Origin: Amoebidium appalachense
Taxonomy: Eukaryota > Ichthyosporea
NCBI GenBank assembly: GCA_963693365.1
Contig: CAVNZM010000007.1
Coordinates: forward strand, 3,286,001 to 3,350,000
Length of the DNA stretch: 64,000 nt
Direction of reading: 5' to 3'
The translations under genes and the position numbers were made by a program. The notes beneath the pieces were generated by a model that was not told where the DNA came from, made no database searches, and saw only the letters and a list, made by a program, of their open reading frames with translations. This document shows positions 45,820 to 59,195 of the stretch, one piece after another (the first letter of the stretch is position 1; every line of letters starts with the position of its first letter).

Positions 45820-46131
45820 GTGTCGGCTCAGCAGGTGCCCCAGGAGATTTCGTTCACCAAGAAGGAGCTTGATGAGTTTATGAGCGGGAAGAAAAAGGAG
45901 TCCAGCTGGAGTGTCTGCTCATTTCTGAAGGACTACCGTGAGAAGAACAAGACCTTCCCGACAACGTTGGTTTTCCTGATGCATGCCCTCAGGGTGGAAG
46001 AGCCTATGTGGTCAGCATGTCGAGAAGGTATGACGGTATGGCGTTTAGCTGATAGAAGTTGCATGCGTGTACTCTTTTTTATAGAGCATTGGGTTAAGTT
46101 GAAAAAAAAGAGGGGAGGGTTGGTTGGCTAG
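45802..46131 (+). CDS. Hypothetical 109-aa ORF, unit B
   Basis: Same unrecognised protein as at 9954-10283, with Lys in place of Asn near the C-terminus. Maintenance of the frame in both units is weak evidence for coding because the units are so similar overall. Confidence 0.35.
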   Translation: MALRVHVSAQQVPQEISFTKKELDEFMSGKKKESSWSVCSFLKDYREKNKTFPTTLVFLMHALRVEEPMWSACREGMTVWRLADRSCMRVLFFIEHWVKLKKKRGGLVG

Positions 46132-46161
46132 TACTATTGGAAACGTGCATGATCATTTGTA

Positions 46162-46804
46162 CGCTGGCAGTCAGACGCCCAGGCCGCGTTGGGCGCGGTG
46201 CGCAAAAAGGGCAGCAGCAGCCCCGCCATGCAGCGAGTGCTATGGCAACTGCTGCAGTTGACATATAATATGTGTTTGGAAAAGGGGCTCCCCTGGCCCC
46301 AAGAGCTGTCGTATTACATTCCGGGCGAAGTGAACGACCGTGCGGATTGGTTGTCGCGGATTGATCCCCGCCATGATTGGTCGGTTACCCCTGCGGGGTT
46401 CGAGCGTATCGAGCAGACACTCGGATTGCACACGGCGGTGGATCGGTTTGCTACACCCATGACAGCAGTCAAACCCACGTTTCACACATGGACCGCGGTG
46501 GTCCCCGTGAGCGGTGGGCAGGATGGGCTTGCCGCCGCATGGCAGCCCCAGCTGGTGGGCGCCACCGTTTCCGTTGATCAAGCGGACAGTGGCGAAGATT
46601 CAGCGGGAATGTGCGCAGGGAATATTAGTGGTCCCGGTGTGGGACACCGCCTTCAAGTTATGGTGGCCGGTGGTGCAAGGGATGGCACAGGCCCACACGG
46701 ACCTAGCCCCCGAAGAAGTGGTGTTTCCGGTTGGTGTCCGGTCTTGGCGAATGCCAGTGCGTGCCTTCCTATTGGACGGCAGCACCCGCCCCCCTTCATG
46801 ATTG
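46162..46804 (+). pseudogene. DIRS-type RNase H and connector remnant, unit B
   Basis: Better preserved than the unit A copy: QSDAQAALGAVRKKGSSSP is in frame with IPGEVNDRADWLSR, giving the catalytic Asp of the RNase H. The connector (PPFPLIKRTVAKIQ) still requires a frame change at about 46500-46535. No complete element surrounds it. Confidence 0.8.
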
Positions 46805-46883
46805 GATGAAAATCACTCGCCGCGCCGCTCCTGCCATCCAGCTTTGTGTATTATTTCTGTAAAATAAGAATGTGGTCGCAGAT

Positions 46884-47134
46884 AGCAACAACATATCTAA
46901 ATACCTCGCTTGATTCATCAAGCTCTATTTAGAGATGTATTTAGGCCAACTGATTGGTTGGAATAGTGTTCCAACAATCAGTGGCCACTAGGGAGCCGAC
47001 TATGGTATATAGGCGGCGACTCGTTCTACTCGTCTTAGCTTTGTTTCCCCGTCGGCCCCTACTTAGCCCCACCCACCCGCCCGAGCTGTGTTGCATTTCC
47101 CCGTCTTTAGCTAGTCTCGTGCTGATTGGCTACG

Positions 47135-47216
<82 letters not shown>

Positions 47217-47423
47217 ACACAAACACACGCCCACGCATTGAGGGTAGTGGAGGGGGAGGATAGGGTAGAGGGGTTTTCTTCGTGCGGTGTGTTTATTTGG
47301 ATTTAGTTCGTAGAGAGGCAGTGCATGCCATGGTATATGTGTACGTTTCTGATGATCGTGCCCGGGGGGCACTTGGCTGAGCCGAGCCAATAAGCAAATC
47401 GAAAGCAACAACATATCTAAATA
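46884..47423 (+). mobile_element. Hairpin-bearing segment between 20-bp direct repeats, unit B
   Basis: Counterpart of 11040-11639 with identical direct repeats (46884-46903, 47404-47423) and both hairpins; the CA tract is shorter. Confidence 0.5.
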
Positions 47424-47680
47424 GGCACACCTTCCAGAATCTCGGGTGCTTTATCGGATATATCACATATCCCGAGGCCCCCTGATTTTCCCGACGATAG
47501 ACGGGATATTTTTACCTATTAAAAAAAAAAAAATACAAAAAAAAATACCTACCCTTCAGTACCATAGCACACCGGCCAGCCCGCAGCTGGTGAGGCAATA
47601 CTTGTCAATACTGGTCCATCGGCGAAAACAAAAGTGGCTAATTAGACTTAACAACAGAGAAATATATTATACTTTTTAAT

Positions 47681-48265
47681 TGGGGCCGGTAGGCTCCTTT
47701 CTACTCCACGAGATCAAATTGGAGTAGGGTTCGAAAGATCCGGAAGTGGAGGGGGGAGCCGGGGAGGTGAGGGGAGGCCGGGGTAGCTGCGAATATATGC
47801 GATTTGATTAGCTAATGGGAGGAGGGTAAACGATAAAAACGCTTTTGCCCAATCGCTGATACGGATTTTGAAGAGCAAATAAGTGGGTGTTTATAGCCCC
47901 GATAAGGAACGGAGAACGGATACCGGGGTCAAATACTGTAATTTGAGCTTTTGGGGTACGAAGTTTGACTACCTTGGGGGTCTCTAAATGCGATTGGACA
48001 ATTTGCGCCCATCTCGGTACCAATTGTCTAGATCGCTGCGCTGTTTGCAGCGAGCGCGGCAATGCATTTTGGGCAGCTATGGCACGTTACCACCCAGTAA
48101 AACGTAACGGGGGCACTCAGTAAACGTACTGAAACAAACCAAGCACACCTCTTTTCAAAAGTACTTCGCGTAGCCACGTAACGGCGTTGTTGAGTCATTT
48201 GCCCACACAATATGGGTTCCCGCAAGGTTTGTTCTGGTGGTGGAATGAGGACCTGGCAGGTCGTT

Positions 48266-48317
<52 letters not shown>

Positions 48318-48475
48318 CCCCCCCCCCCCAACTCCCCCCCCTACTCCCCCCCTCCCCTCCCCCCCCCCCCCCCCCCCACCCCACCCCTCTCTTCCTGTCC
48401 CAAACGCCCAAAGACTTTCCCCGCACACGTACCTCCTAGTTTCTCGCGACAGGAACCGTGACACATACACACACA

Positions 48476-48543
<68 letters not shown>

Positions 48544-48758
48544 GCACACTGTGATACACATAGGAACCCACACACGCACACACGTGTACACGTACACACA
48601 TGAGCACTGACATGCACACACACAGGACGTGGATCACAAACACACACACTCTTCAACATTCGTTTTCTCATAACAGTTTTGGATTGTACCTGCGCGAGGG
48701 GCATGAGCCACCGGCCCCATCTAGCAGACGGGAGCCCCGCATTCGCCTGCCAGTATCT
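47681..48758. mobile_element. Insertion of about 1.08 kb upstream of gene copy 2
   Basis: Absent from unit A, where the flanks (CTTTTTAAT and TTTTACACGTG) join directly. It starts with a GC-rich stretch holding an inverted repeat (CTACTCCA/TGGAGTAG, about 47702-47728). Then comes about 500 bp of unique sequence, then a large C-rich tract (48270-48390) and CA repeats. A minus-strand 84-aa frame (47808-48062) has no recognised domain. No terminal inverted repeats or target duplication were found, so the class is unknown. Confidence 0.6.
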
Positions 48759-48960
48759 TTTTTACACGTGTAAACCAGTTTCACTTGTGTACTAAGAAGA
48801 AGCGATATTGAAACACACTGCATGCGTGCAGGCCCGCACGGCAGTTCTATGGATTTCCCGCCGACTTTACTGCATTCCTTTTATAAATTAGCCGAAATAT
48901 GCGTTTTCACATTCCTTTTGGTCTCCCCAGACTTAAACACAACAGTGCTGGGTGCATGCC

Positions 48961-48968
48961 TATATAAG
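48961..48968 (+). promoter_or_regulatory. TATA box of gene copy 2
   Basis: TATATAAG, 176 bp upstream of the ATG at 49137, as in copy 1. The 1.08-kb insertion ends about 200 bp upstream of this box. Confidence 0.7.
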
Positions 48969-49136
48969 TCGCCACCGTCCACTGATGGCTCACACTGCGC
49001 CGATAAACGTTGGGGCAAGTTGTGTATACTTACCTCACGTATCTACCTATCACCTTGTAACTACGCACGTACACTCTGTCTCTCACCCTTTCCCACGAAT
49101 CCAGTGTTTTTCGAGCACAAAAAAATAGTCTCGAAA

Positions 49137-50574
49137 ATGAGGCGTCGATCCTACCAGCAGCCCCTGATAGGGGCAGCGGTCTTGTGCGGGTTGGCTTCGG
49201 TTGGCTTGAACGGAGTCGGCGCTCATATTCCGGTGAGCGTCGGCGCTCAGACATTCACCGGAACATGTCGTGGTCACTACACCATGAATCCGGTTCTAAA
49301 CCGCTGCCAGTGGGCGTGTGACGACATCTGGCGTTCAAAGGGTATGTGTGATGGTCGCCTCGACTACCAGGCAACACCGACATGTGCCCAGCGCACAGCA
49401 AAGCCCGCTGACATGGCAAACTGCAACCAAAATGACCCTCGGTACTATAACGACGCTGGGACTTGCCTTGAGATGTGCCTGCCTGGGTTTACGTTCACGC
49501 CGCCCAATAAGTGTTTGTACACGTGCCCTCCCGCTTGGGAGACACGCGGGCAGTGCAATCTTGCGCGCGAGATGGACTACCTGACGATTCCTCGGTCCCC
49601 CCAGGTACCCTCCCTGCTCCCCCCCCCCCACCTCTCTATCACTATCCTTCAATCCAATTTGTATTGGTTAAGGTTGAAACGGCGAAGAGGGTACCAAATC
49701 TCCATGAATGATGACTGAGAACTTAGTTGCTACGCTGCCTCAGATTTCGGATAGTGTGTGTATTGTTGGCGAACCTTTCTAACTGCGAGGCACAATTCAG
49801 TATTGGACATCTTGGAGCTTTCAGAATTTATGACCGCTCGGTCTATCTCCTAAAATGAACTCTAACGAAGAGCTATTTTTCTGGCCGCGCCCTTGCTGTC
49901 AAACAGTCCCCTTCTAGATCTGTAAGCCTGAGTAACCCACAATCTGTTACTTTTTGTCTTATTTTTAGCCTATTGAGCGACACCGTTAATTTTTTCATAT
50001 AATATTTGTGTATGTTCTGACACACCCTATGTACAGGTCAAACCCGCACTTCCAGCACTGTGCCAGGCAGACAGTGCTCACTATGGGTTCATTGGCAACC
50101 AGTGTTACTTCGTGTGCCCCGGCCACTACACATACAGCCCCCAGCGTCAGCGTTGCATTTGGGACTGCGACGGGCACTGGGCGGTACACCAGATGTGCGG
50201 AGGCCAGCTCGACTTGGCCGTGATTGTGGGCTCCCAGACTTTGGTTCCCTCGGGTGAGTATTTTCAGAAGTTTGCGCGACTTCAATGTAGGGCGTGATTG
50301 TAGGCTCCCACACTAGCTTTGGTTCCCTCGGGTGAGTATTTACAGAAGATTTTTGTGTGACTTTAAACGGTTAAACACATGGGGTAACTGTCGGGTAGTT
50401 TAATTGGCGTGCACGTTTTACTGTAGGAACAAAGTCACATGATGTTAGTGGTCTTGTTGTAACCATCATTATTTCTTTTCGACTCAACTTTTCGTCTAGG
50501 TATTGGCCCTTTCCTATGTAATACCGTACCCCGAGTATACCATCGTGTAGCTTAGTACAACCACTACTGTGTCC

Positions 50575-50642
<68 letters not shown>

Positions 50643-53293
50643 ACACACACATACACACACACTTACGCTATTGCACATGTATGCACATGGACAGCACAGT
50701 AGAACTTAGCAGAATGCATACAGCAACCATGGTCACACCAATGTGTAAACCACTAACTGGTCATCGCGGGCAGGTATTGATTTCAAGAACGTTGCGCTCA
50801 ACAAGCCCGTTACGTCATCATCTGTCCTTGGTGGGTTTCCCAACGTCCGCGCCACGGACGGCAACACCAACGGGGTTTTGAGCTATTCCTCGTGCATGTC
50901 AACAAATTACGAGCCCCAGCCCTGGGTGCAGGTGGATTTGCAGAAACTGTATGAAGTCAAAAGGGTGAGTATTCCTGAAACAATTTCGAAATATTACAGG
51001 AATTCCAAAAAATTTAAACTCCGGGGGTTTAACCCACTCACGACAGGCCGGTCACGTAGAAGCAAAAAAAAAAGCAATATTTTTAAAGCGGAACGGAGGT
51101 GGAATGCTTGCTTACCTGTTCAGATTCTACAGAGCCAGAAAAGCCTAAGTGGTGCACACTCTTACATCATTGAATTCAACGAGTGCATCAATGTGCACAC
51201 AGGCATGTGCAGGCCTTAATGCTCAGAACGTAGAGCCATGTTTTGCAAGTTTTCCTAGTTTGATATGAGAAAGAAGGGAAAAAAATCATTATCATCCCAG
51301 TTGTATTCTTAAATTCACACCATTATTGGAGCTACACTCTCCATCGTTATGTACTGACCCCCGTTTGTTCATGCAGGTTCGCGTTTGGGGACGCTCCGAT
51401 TTGGATTGTGAATTGCTTCATGGCTTCCAGGTATCCCCCCCCCCCCCCCCCCCCAAAAAAAAAAAAAAAAAAAAAAAACCACCAGCAGCACTACTACCAC
51501 CATCCCCCCTCGCTCTCCCCCTCCCCTTCCCACCCCTCCCCCTCCCCCCCCTCCCCCCCGTCCTCCCTCCTCCCAGCCATTATTCTTTTCCACCCCCTCC
51601 CCCCCCCCCCCCCCCCTACCCACCCCAATTATCCTGACCGTGTGTCATGCCCGCTTTACTTCTGAAACATCTTCCATCTAAATATAACCAATGGACCCCT
51701 ACAGGTCCTGGTAGACAATGTTCTATGCGGTGCCGAGCTCAACCCAGCCTCAGCCCCCGGTGGGTTTGTGGACGTCAATTGCACATTCCCCATCATTGGC
51801 AGGAGGGTACGCATCGAATCATTCCAGTTCACGTCGCTTCAGATTTGTGAGCTTGAGGTTGATGGGACCGAAGTCATTGGAGCGCCCCTACAGCCAGGTA
51901 GGAATTGGCGGTGTGTGTGTGTGTGTGTGAGTGTGTGTGTACGTGTGTACGTGTACGTGTGCATGGGGAGACGAGTTTGATTGAGTTGTGGGCCATGGTG
52001 TGGCATTCGGACTGAGTGGGGTGACAAGTGACACACAAAAACATAGTTACAGACATGTGGCTTTGTGTCAGTGTGTGTGTGTGTGTGTATGTGTGTGTGA
52101 ATGTAGGAGGGCGGGTTCATGGATACAGGTGCACTGTGACATAGAGGGGTTATGAGCTGAAATTACCATTGGGAGCACGCACATATTGCAGCGAACGTGC
52201 ACAGTCATGTATTCAGATGTAACTGGAAACGATTGACTGAATGCATACATCGACACACAGAACCGACCAAGTTGGGTTGCTACGTTGACAGCGGCGATCG
52301 CGATCTTCCTGTCTTGCAGCTGAACAGCGACCCAGCTAACACCATCGAAAAGTGTGCTGATGCCTGTGCTGGTTATCCATATTTCGGTCTTCAGGTAAAG
52401 TATGGGAATGAGGCGTACGTTGGTACGATGCTTGTACCCTCCCCTCCTCCCCCCCCACTTCCCCTCCCACTTCCCCCCTACGTGATATATTTTTAGTTTT
52501 CGATGCAGGCCGTGATCGACGTCACATTCTGATACGGCGCTCATATTCATCATCCGTCCCTCCGCAGTATTCCTCATTCTGCTTCTGTGGAACCAGCTAC
52601 GGCAAATTGGGGGTAGCACCCCCCTACGAGTGCAGCCTCAAGGCGTCAGGAAATCAAAACCAGGAAGCTGGGGGCGCATGGAGAAACACGGTGTACCGCC
52701 AGCCTGACTCCGCTGGTAGGTGAAAGTGCCCGTTATGCGTATGGTGGTGTTTGCAATGTAATTAGCAATAGCACTAGTTGCATTGCTACTTTGTGACTGT
52801 GGTGATGATCTAGGGCCGAAAGGAAAAGAGTTAACAGTGGAAGACATGTATAGATATCTAATTGTGTAAAAGAGGGAGGAAAGAGAGGATTTGGGAGCAA
52901 AAAAATAAAGCCAGTTAAGAACTTCGACGGCATGTATAGAAGCGGGAAGCAAGTTTTCAATGGTTTGTGCATTAGTGTTTGTGGTGGTGGTTGTTTGGCT
53001 GGCAGACACAGCGCGTAATGCGACATGCTGAACACTGACTGTCCCCCCCCCCCCCCCCCCCCCGCATGTATAGAAGCGGGAAGCAAGTTTTCAATGGTTT
53101 GTGCATTAGTGTTTGTGGTGGTGGTTGTTTGGCTGGCAGACACAGCGCGTAATGCGACATGCTGAACACTGACTGTCCCCCCCCCCCCCCCCCCCCCCCC
53201 TCTCTTGCCCCCTCCCGTGGCCCCGAACAAAAAGGAAAGAAAGAAATGGGAAACACCTGGTGGGCACACACATACGCACACGTGCACACACAT

Positions 53294-53329
<36 letters not shown>

Positions 53330-54169
53330 ACACACAAACACACACACACATGCACGCGCATTTATGAATTATGTAACCACCTCATCATTCCCACACCCCC
53401 CACACCCCACCCCCCCTCCCATCACACACACACACACACACACACATGTGAACACACAGGCTACCAGCCGCACATCAGGCCCGGGAACGGTCTCAAATGC
53501 TCTGACGGAAACGGCGCGTTGTTTGATGCCCCGCGTGGTCTGGGAACTGTCGCAGACGTTTCCAAGTGTTATGAGGCTTGCCGTAGTCGTGCGGGATGCA
53601 CCCATTTCACCTATTACTACAATTCAAAGTGGTGCAGTCTTTATTCGAAGTGTGAGGGAACGGAACCTGCCGGGGATGGCGGTCAGACTTTTGTACTTGT
53701 TGGTGAGTACATTCTATTCGAGTGTGTCCAAACGGATGCAAAAGGATGGCTGGAAAACTTGAAAGAAAAAGGAAAGATATGTGGTCTGTGGTCTCATTCG
53801 CACATCCGGAAAGATATGTGGTCTGTGGTCTCATTCGCACATCCAACTTGCTTGCCAAAGGAAAGATATGTGGTCTGTGGTCTCATTCGCACATCCGGAA
53901 AGATATGTGGTCTGTGGTCTCATTCGCACATCCAACTTGCTTGCCCTCTCGAAGTATTTTTACCTGCTACTGCTACGTTTACTAACTTAGTTGTGAATTA
54001 CAAGGTATAAGGAAAGCCAAAATCATTCTTACCTGCTTTGGCTACCAATTCTGATGCAGTTTAAAATTTGGCACAAAACTTCAATCCAGAAACTAAGAGT
54101 ATCCTGACTAATATTTCCACCCGCATTTTTCACAGGCCCCCCGCCATCAGCAGATCCAGGTGAGCATCA

Positions 54170-54215
<46 letters not shown>

Positions 54216-56710
54216 ACACACACACACAAAAAAAAATAAAAAAAAATAATAAAAAACTAGCTTTTTTGTCTTTGCCACCCCCATACTTGCCTAATTGTGG
54301 CACCTTAAACGGTATTCCGATTGTGTGACCAAACAAGCCCACAAATAGGTCAAAAGTCAGCAGTACGTAATCGTTCTAAAGAGCCTCCTATTTGAGGGCC
54401 TTTTCCTAGTAATATCAGCCTCAATTCTATTCCAAAGGATGCTCTCTCTCTCCCCCCCCCCCCCCCCCCCCTCCCCTCCCCCCCCCCCCCCCCCCTTCCT
54501 CCCCTTCTCCTCACTTCCAGCTCTCTCTCCCTTCCCTTTCGTGGGAGCTTGCCCAAAAACGACCCACACACACACAAGGGGTCATTTAAATTAGCCTGCA
54601 AGAAGGAAGAAATTAACTGTATGAACTCACGAAAATCTCCCTCTCCGCTCTCTTCCCCCATCTCAGGCAACGGCGCCTTTCCCGTGAACATTGCATGCAA
54701 CAAGCCGAGCAACCAGTCAAGCGTGTTTGCCGGCGGTGTTCCCTCGCTAGGAAACGACTGCAAATACAACGCCATGATGTTCAACTCCCCCAACCAGCAG
54801 GTGTGTGGAACTGTGTGCATGTGATGGATGTGCTTTGCTTTTGAGGTTCTTTCTGATTACAGCATTCGATTTGCTTTTGGGGTTCCTTCTGATTACAGCA
54901 TTCGATTTGGTGCATGCATCATGCACGTGTGTGTATGTGTGTGTCCCACTGTGTGGGCGCGTGTGCGCATGCGATATTGGGTGTGGGTGCCTGTCAGTGT
55001 GAACATGTTTGTGTCAATTGATAGTTTATCAATTGGTATACTGTACTGCGTTTGTGTGGGCGTGTGTATGGGTGTTGAAGATGGTGTCTTAATTATTGTC
55101 TGGGTGTTGAAGATGGTGTCTTAATGGTGTGTCAGTATTTGTGCATTCATCGTGTCTCCATGCAGCTGTGGGCACACAGATTATACAGTGCTCCCCCCCC
55201 CCCCCCCCCCCCCCCCTATACACACACACACACACACACACCTCCTGCCCCGCTGTCTCTAACACCGCCTCTCGACTTGACCATTCTATCACGGGCAAGT
55301 TTCCCTGGTTTTCTTTTGATACAAGTCTCAGTAGCCAAATCGTGAAATGATTACACACGCCCATGAGCAGCATTCTAACACCAGTGTTCTTTCAGAGCCC
55401 CCAGTGCGCACACACGACCGCATCCAATGACCCCTGGTATGAGATCGATCTGGGCAAATCGTACAAGATCCACTCCATCCGCGTTCTTAACCGTGTCGAC
55501 TGCTGTGCCGAGCGGCTTGATGGATTCGTGGTATGTGCACGTGTGATGTTCCCTGCCAGCGTGGAGTTTATGTCTGCTAAGTTATCATGTGCATGGGGTG
55601 TTGGACCGGGTGCTTCATAATGGTGTTGTCAACCAGCCTTGCATGTGCAAGCGTTTCTCACCTTCCGACATTGAGACTCGCTTGTATTTCTTTCTCTGCA
55701 CCCACATTCTAAACAACAAGCACAGAATTAGTACCCACCTACAGCATTTTATCTCCATGGACCCTTGCAGACAGGGGTAGGCCAAATACAAGATTACGTG
55801 GACTTCGGCAGCAGCCAGCTTGAATCTTTATGCCAGACCCCCCTAGCCCACAAGAACAAAAGGAAAATATCTTAACTTTCACTGTGCAATGGGATTATTT
55901 TTCCAATATTCCTAGCGCTATATTCTTATATTCGGAAAATCTTAAATGCCGTCTATCCCTGCACACTAGAACTCATTTTCATTGGTTGCAGGTCACGGTC
56001 GACGGACAACAATGCGGCCCCGACGCCAACCAGGCCCCTCCATTCGGCAAACTGGGCATTGTCGGCTGCGCAGACGACAACGTGATTGGTCAGAAGGTTC
56101 GGATCTCACTCCCTGGCCGCAATCGGATTCTGACACTTTGTGAGGTGGAGGTGTGGGCACTTCCAGAGCCCCAGGGCACGATTTCCGGCCAAGTGGTCAG
56201 TCAACAGCTGGGACAGATAAGGGAGGTCCCTGACGTCACGATCAACGTTGTGAAGAAGGGTACGAATCAGGTCGTTTCGGTGGTCAAGACAGATGCACAG
56301 GTACGTGTTTTTCATCTTTTTTCTTTTTAATTATTGTCCTTTCCCTAAAGGTGTTTTGTTTTCCCCTTTTGTGACGAGTTGCAATAACTATCGGTATCGT
56401 GCATTGTCTTGGGCTTTGCAATATCATCTGCTGTACCACCAACAGGCACCATGCAAGTTATGGAAATCTAGGAATATCCATCCTGGTAATAAATCATTGA
56501 AAACCTGCGACTAATTTTGTTTAACTTACCTACAGGGCAACTACCGTGTGCAACTGCTCAAGGGTGACGTCACTGTCCGCCCTGACCTTCCCAGCAGCAC
56601 CACCTTTCTGTCCCCCCAGAGCGGCTCTGTGGATCTCACCATTGTGCCCCTTAAGACCTACAATGCTACTTTTGTTATTGCTGCCACCACCGGTACCATT
56701 TCCGGTATGA

Positions 56711-56756
<46 letters not shown>

Positions 56757-56872
56757 ACAAAAAAAAGACACACACAAAGAATGTTTGAAGCCTCTCAAGC
56801 GAGGCTGTAGAGTAAGTGAAGAAATGCAAGCGAGGCTGTAGAGAAGTGCAGAAATGCAACACTGAACGGGAT

Positions 56873-56909
<37 letters not shown>

Positions 56910-57047
56910 ACCTCACCCCTCTAACTCCCTTCTCCCCTCTCCCACCCGGCCCAAGGTTGAAAAGGGTCACACCCGACCAACTCGTGCACTGCAGAGTACG
57001 AGCAATCCTCAAGTTCCGAGTTTTTTTCGTTTTTTTTTAGTTCCGGT

Positions 57048-57079
<32 letters not shown>

Positions 57080-59145
57080 GCATAGAAACTTCCGCTTTTT
57101 CATGATTATAGGTTTGTTTTGATTCGAGCAGAGAGGGAGGGGGCGAGGTGAATAAGGTGGGGGACCAGACCTTTTTCATGATTATAGGTTTGTTTTGATT
57201 CGAGCACCGTTTTTCAACAAAATGGACATGTGAGATGGGCTGAGACAATGCACTGACTCGCATCACTTCTCCACTACAGGTGAAATCACTCTCTTCCAAA
57301 ACGACGTTGAAACACCTCTTGCCCGCATCCCGATTTCCGTTTTCGGATCCAACGGTCTCCTCTTGAACGTTACGCTTGTTTCTGGCCGTGATGGTGCATT
57401 CGAGATTAACGTCCCTGTTGGTGATTGGACCCTGGTCCCCCAAGTACCTGCACGCTATGTTGCATCGGGGAATTTCAAGCCGAGCGCTCGTGTGACAATT
57501 GGGCCTGCTGAAAAGAAGAACGTTGTGTTCCAGTTCACTGCTGGAGCGGTGGCGGGTAAGTTTTCATCGCGCCGCAACTGCGGGTAAATGGCTTGGTTAC
57601 AAACCTATTTCGATTGTGAAATTTCCTAAGATGGTATCATCGCGCCGCAACTGCGGGTGAATGGCTTGGTTATCAATGACAGTCTCTAACCGAGTCGACA
57701 AAAAAGAATGTTTTTGCAAAAAAAAATCCGAATTGAGAGAGAAAATGGTTTATTGGAACGTAAAATATCATTTGATGCAGTCTCCAACACAATACATTCG
57801 ACCGCGGAAACTGATGTGCATTGCACTACAGCCATTAATCTAACATTCGAGAGGAATGATCATGCATACAGGTTGCAATTGTATTTTCCCATTGATTATT
57901 ATGATCACACCACTAGCTGACCCGTCTTTTTTCCCCAGCCGGTAGTGTGAGTGGCACCGTGTACCGCAACCGTCTCACCAACCCCCTGAGCGGTGCTTCC
58001 GTCTTCCTCAAGGACTCCACCGGCAGTGTTCGTGCGTTTGCAACTACCAACGACAAGGGAGAATTCTCGTTTGCGTCTGCTTCGGTTGGTCGGTCGACGG
58101 TTGGAGTTGTGCCACAGAATGGCTACATCGGTAGCTGTATTGAGGGGACCACTTGTGAGGCGGGTGGGGAGGTTGCTGTTACGACGGTGGAGGCGAGGTC
58201 GGTGGCTGGGGTGAGACTTTTGGTGGTTGACGAGGCTACTGATTCAGACGGTGAGTGAGTGATGTGACCGATGTGAAATGTACTTGTAAAGTACCCATGT
58301 ATCCCCATGTATGCTAGTGCATGTTATCTATAGTAGTTTGATGCCAATGGCTTTGTAATGATCTTGCGGCATGCAAGTATTCAGGGTCACCGATCACTTA
58401 TGCAGTCCGTCCTTAACTCAAATTTTCCCTAAGAGCGTATGCAACTCAAATTTTCCCTAAGAGCATATGCAGTGTTTTAGACCATACACAAACACACAAC
58501 AACTTACTTTACGCAAGCACCCAGCCATTGCTCACCCGCCCTCATACACCACAGCCGGCCCCATCACCGGAACCGTCACCACCCAGGTAAACGGCCGCGG
58601 GCCCCTCCCCAAAACAGAGGTCTACCTGCTAGATCCCGATTACAACAAGATCGCACAATCGACAACCGATATCTATGGCAGATACTCTTTTGGACCCCAG
58701 CCGGCCGGAAATTACATTGTGGGGGTGTTGGACTGGCCAGATAACCTCATGCCCGCAATTGTGGATGGGCGGGACAGTAATCCGGACGGCAGTGTAAATC
58801 TTGCCCTGAAGTCAAAAACCCCCGTCAAGGTCGACTTTACCTTCACCACCAACACAAATACTGGTGGGTGTTCAATGTGAGATTCTTGGTTTGTGTATGT
58901 GTGCTCATTATTGTGGGGAAAACTCCAGATGTGCACGGGAATTCTGGTGGAGTTCTATCGGAAATTCCGTATTTGAGTATCATATTATGCTCATTACAGA
59001 AGATGCAATAAACAGATGTATACAAGGTTGGTTTACACGGTCTATATTTTATACAACATCATATGATGATGGCGAACGGAAATGGAACCTTATAATTGCA
59101 TCCGTAATGCCTATGTACAACCACGTGTTGCTCATACCGAATCCA

Positions 59146-59195
<50 letters not shown>

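Noticed and set aside
48195-48704. Long minus-strand frame rich in Gly, Val and Cys
   Set aside because: It is the complement of the poly-C and CA simple repeats in the copy 2 upstream insertion, with no codon structure.
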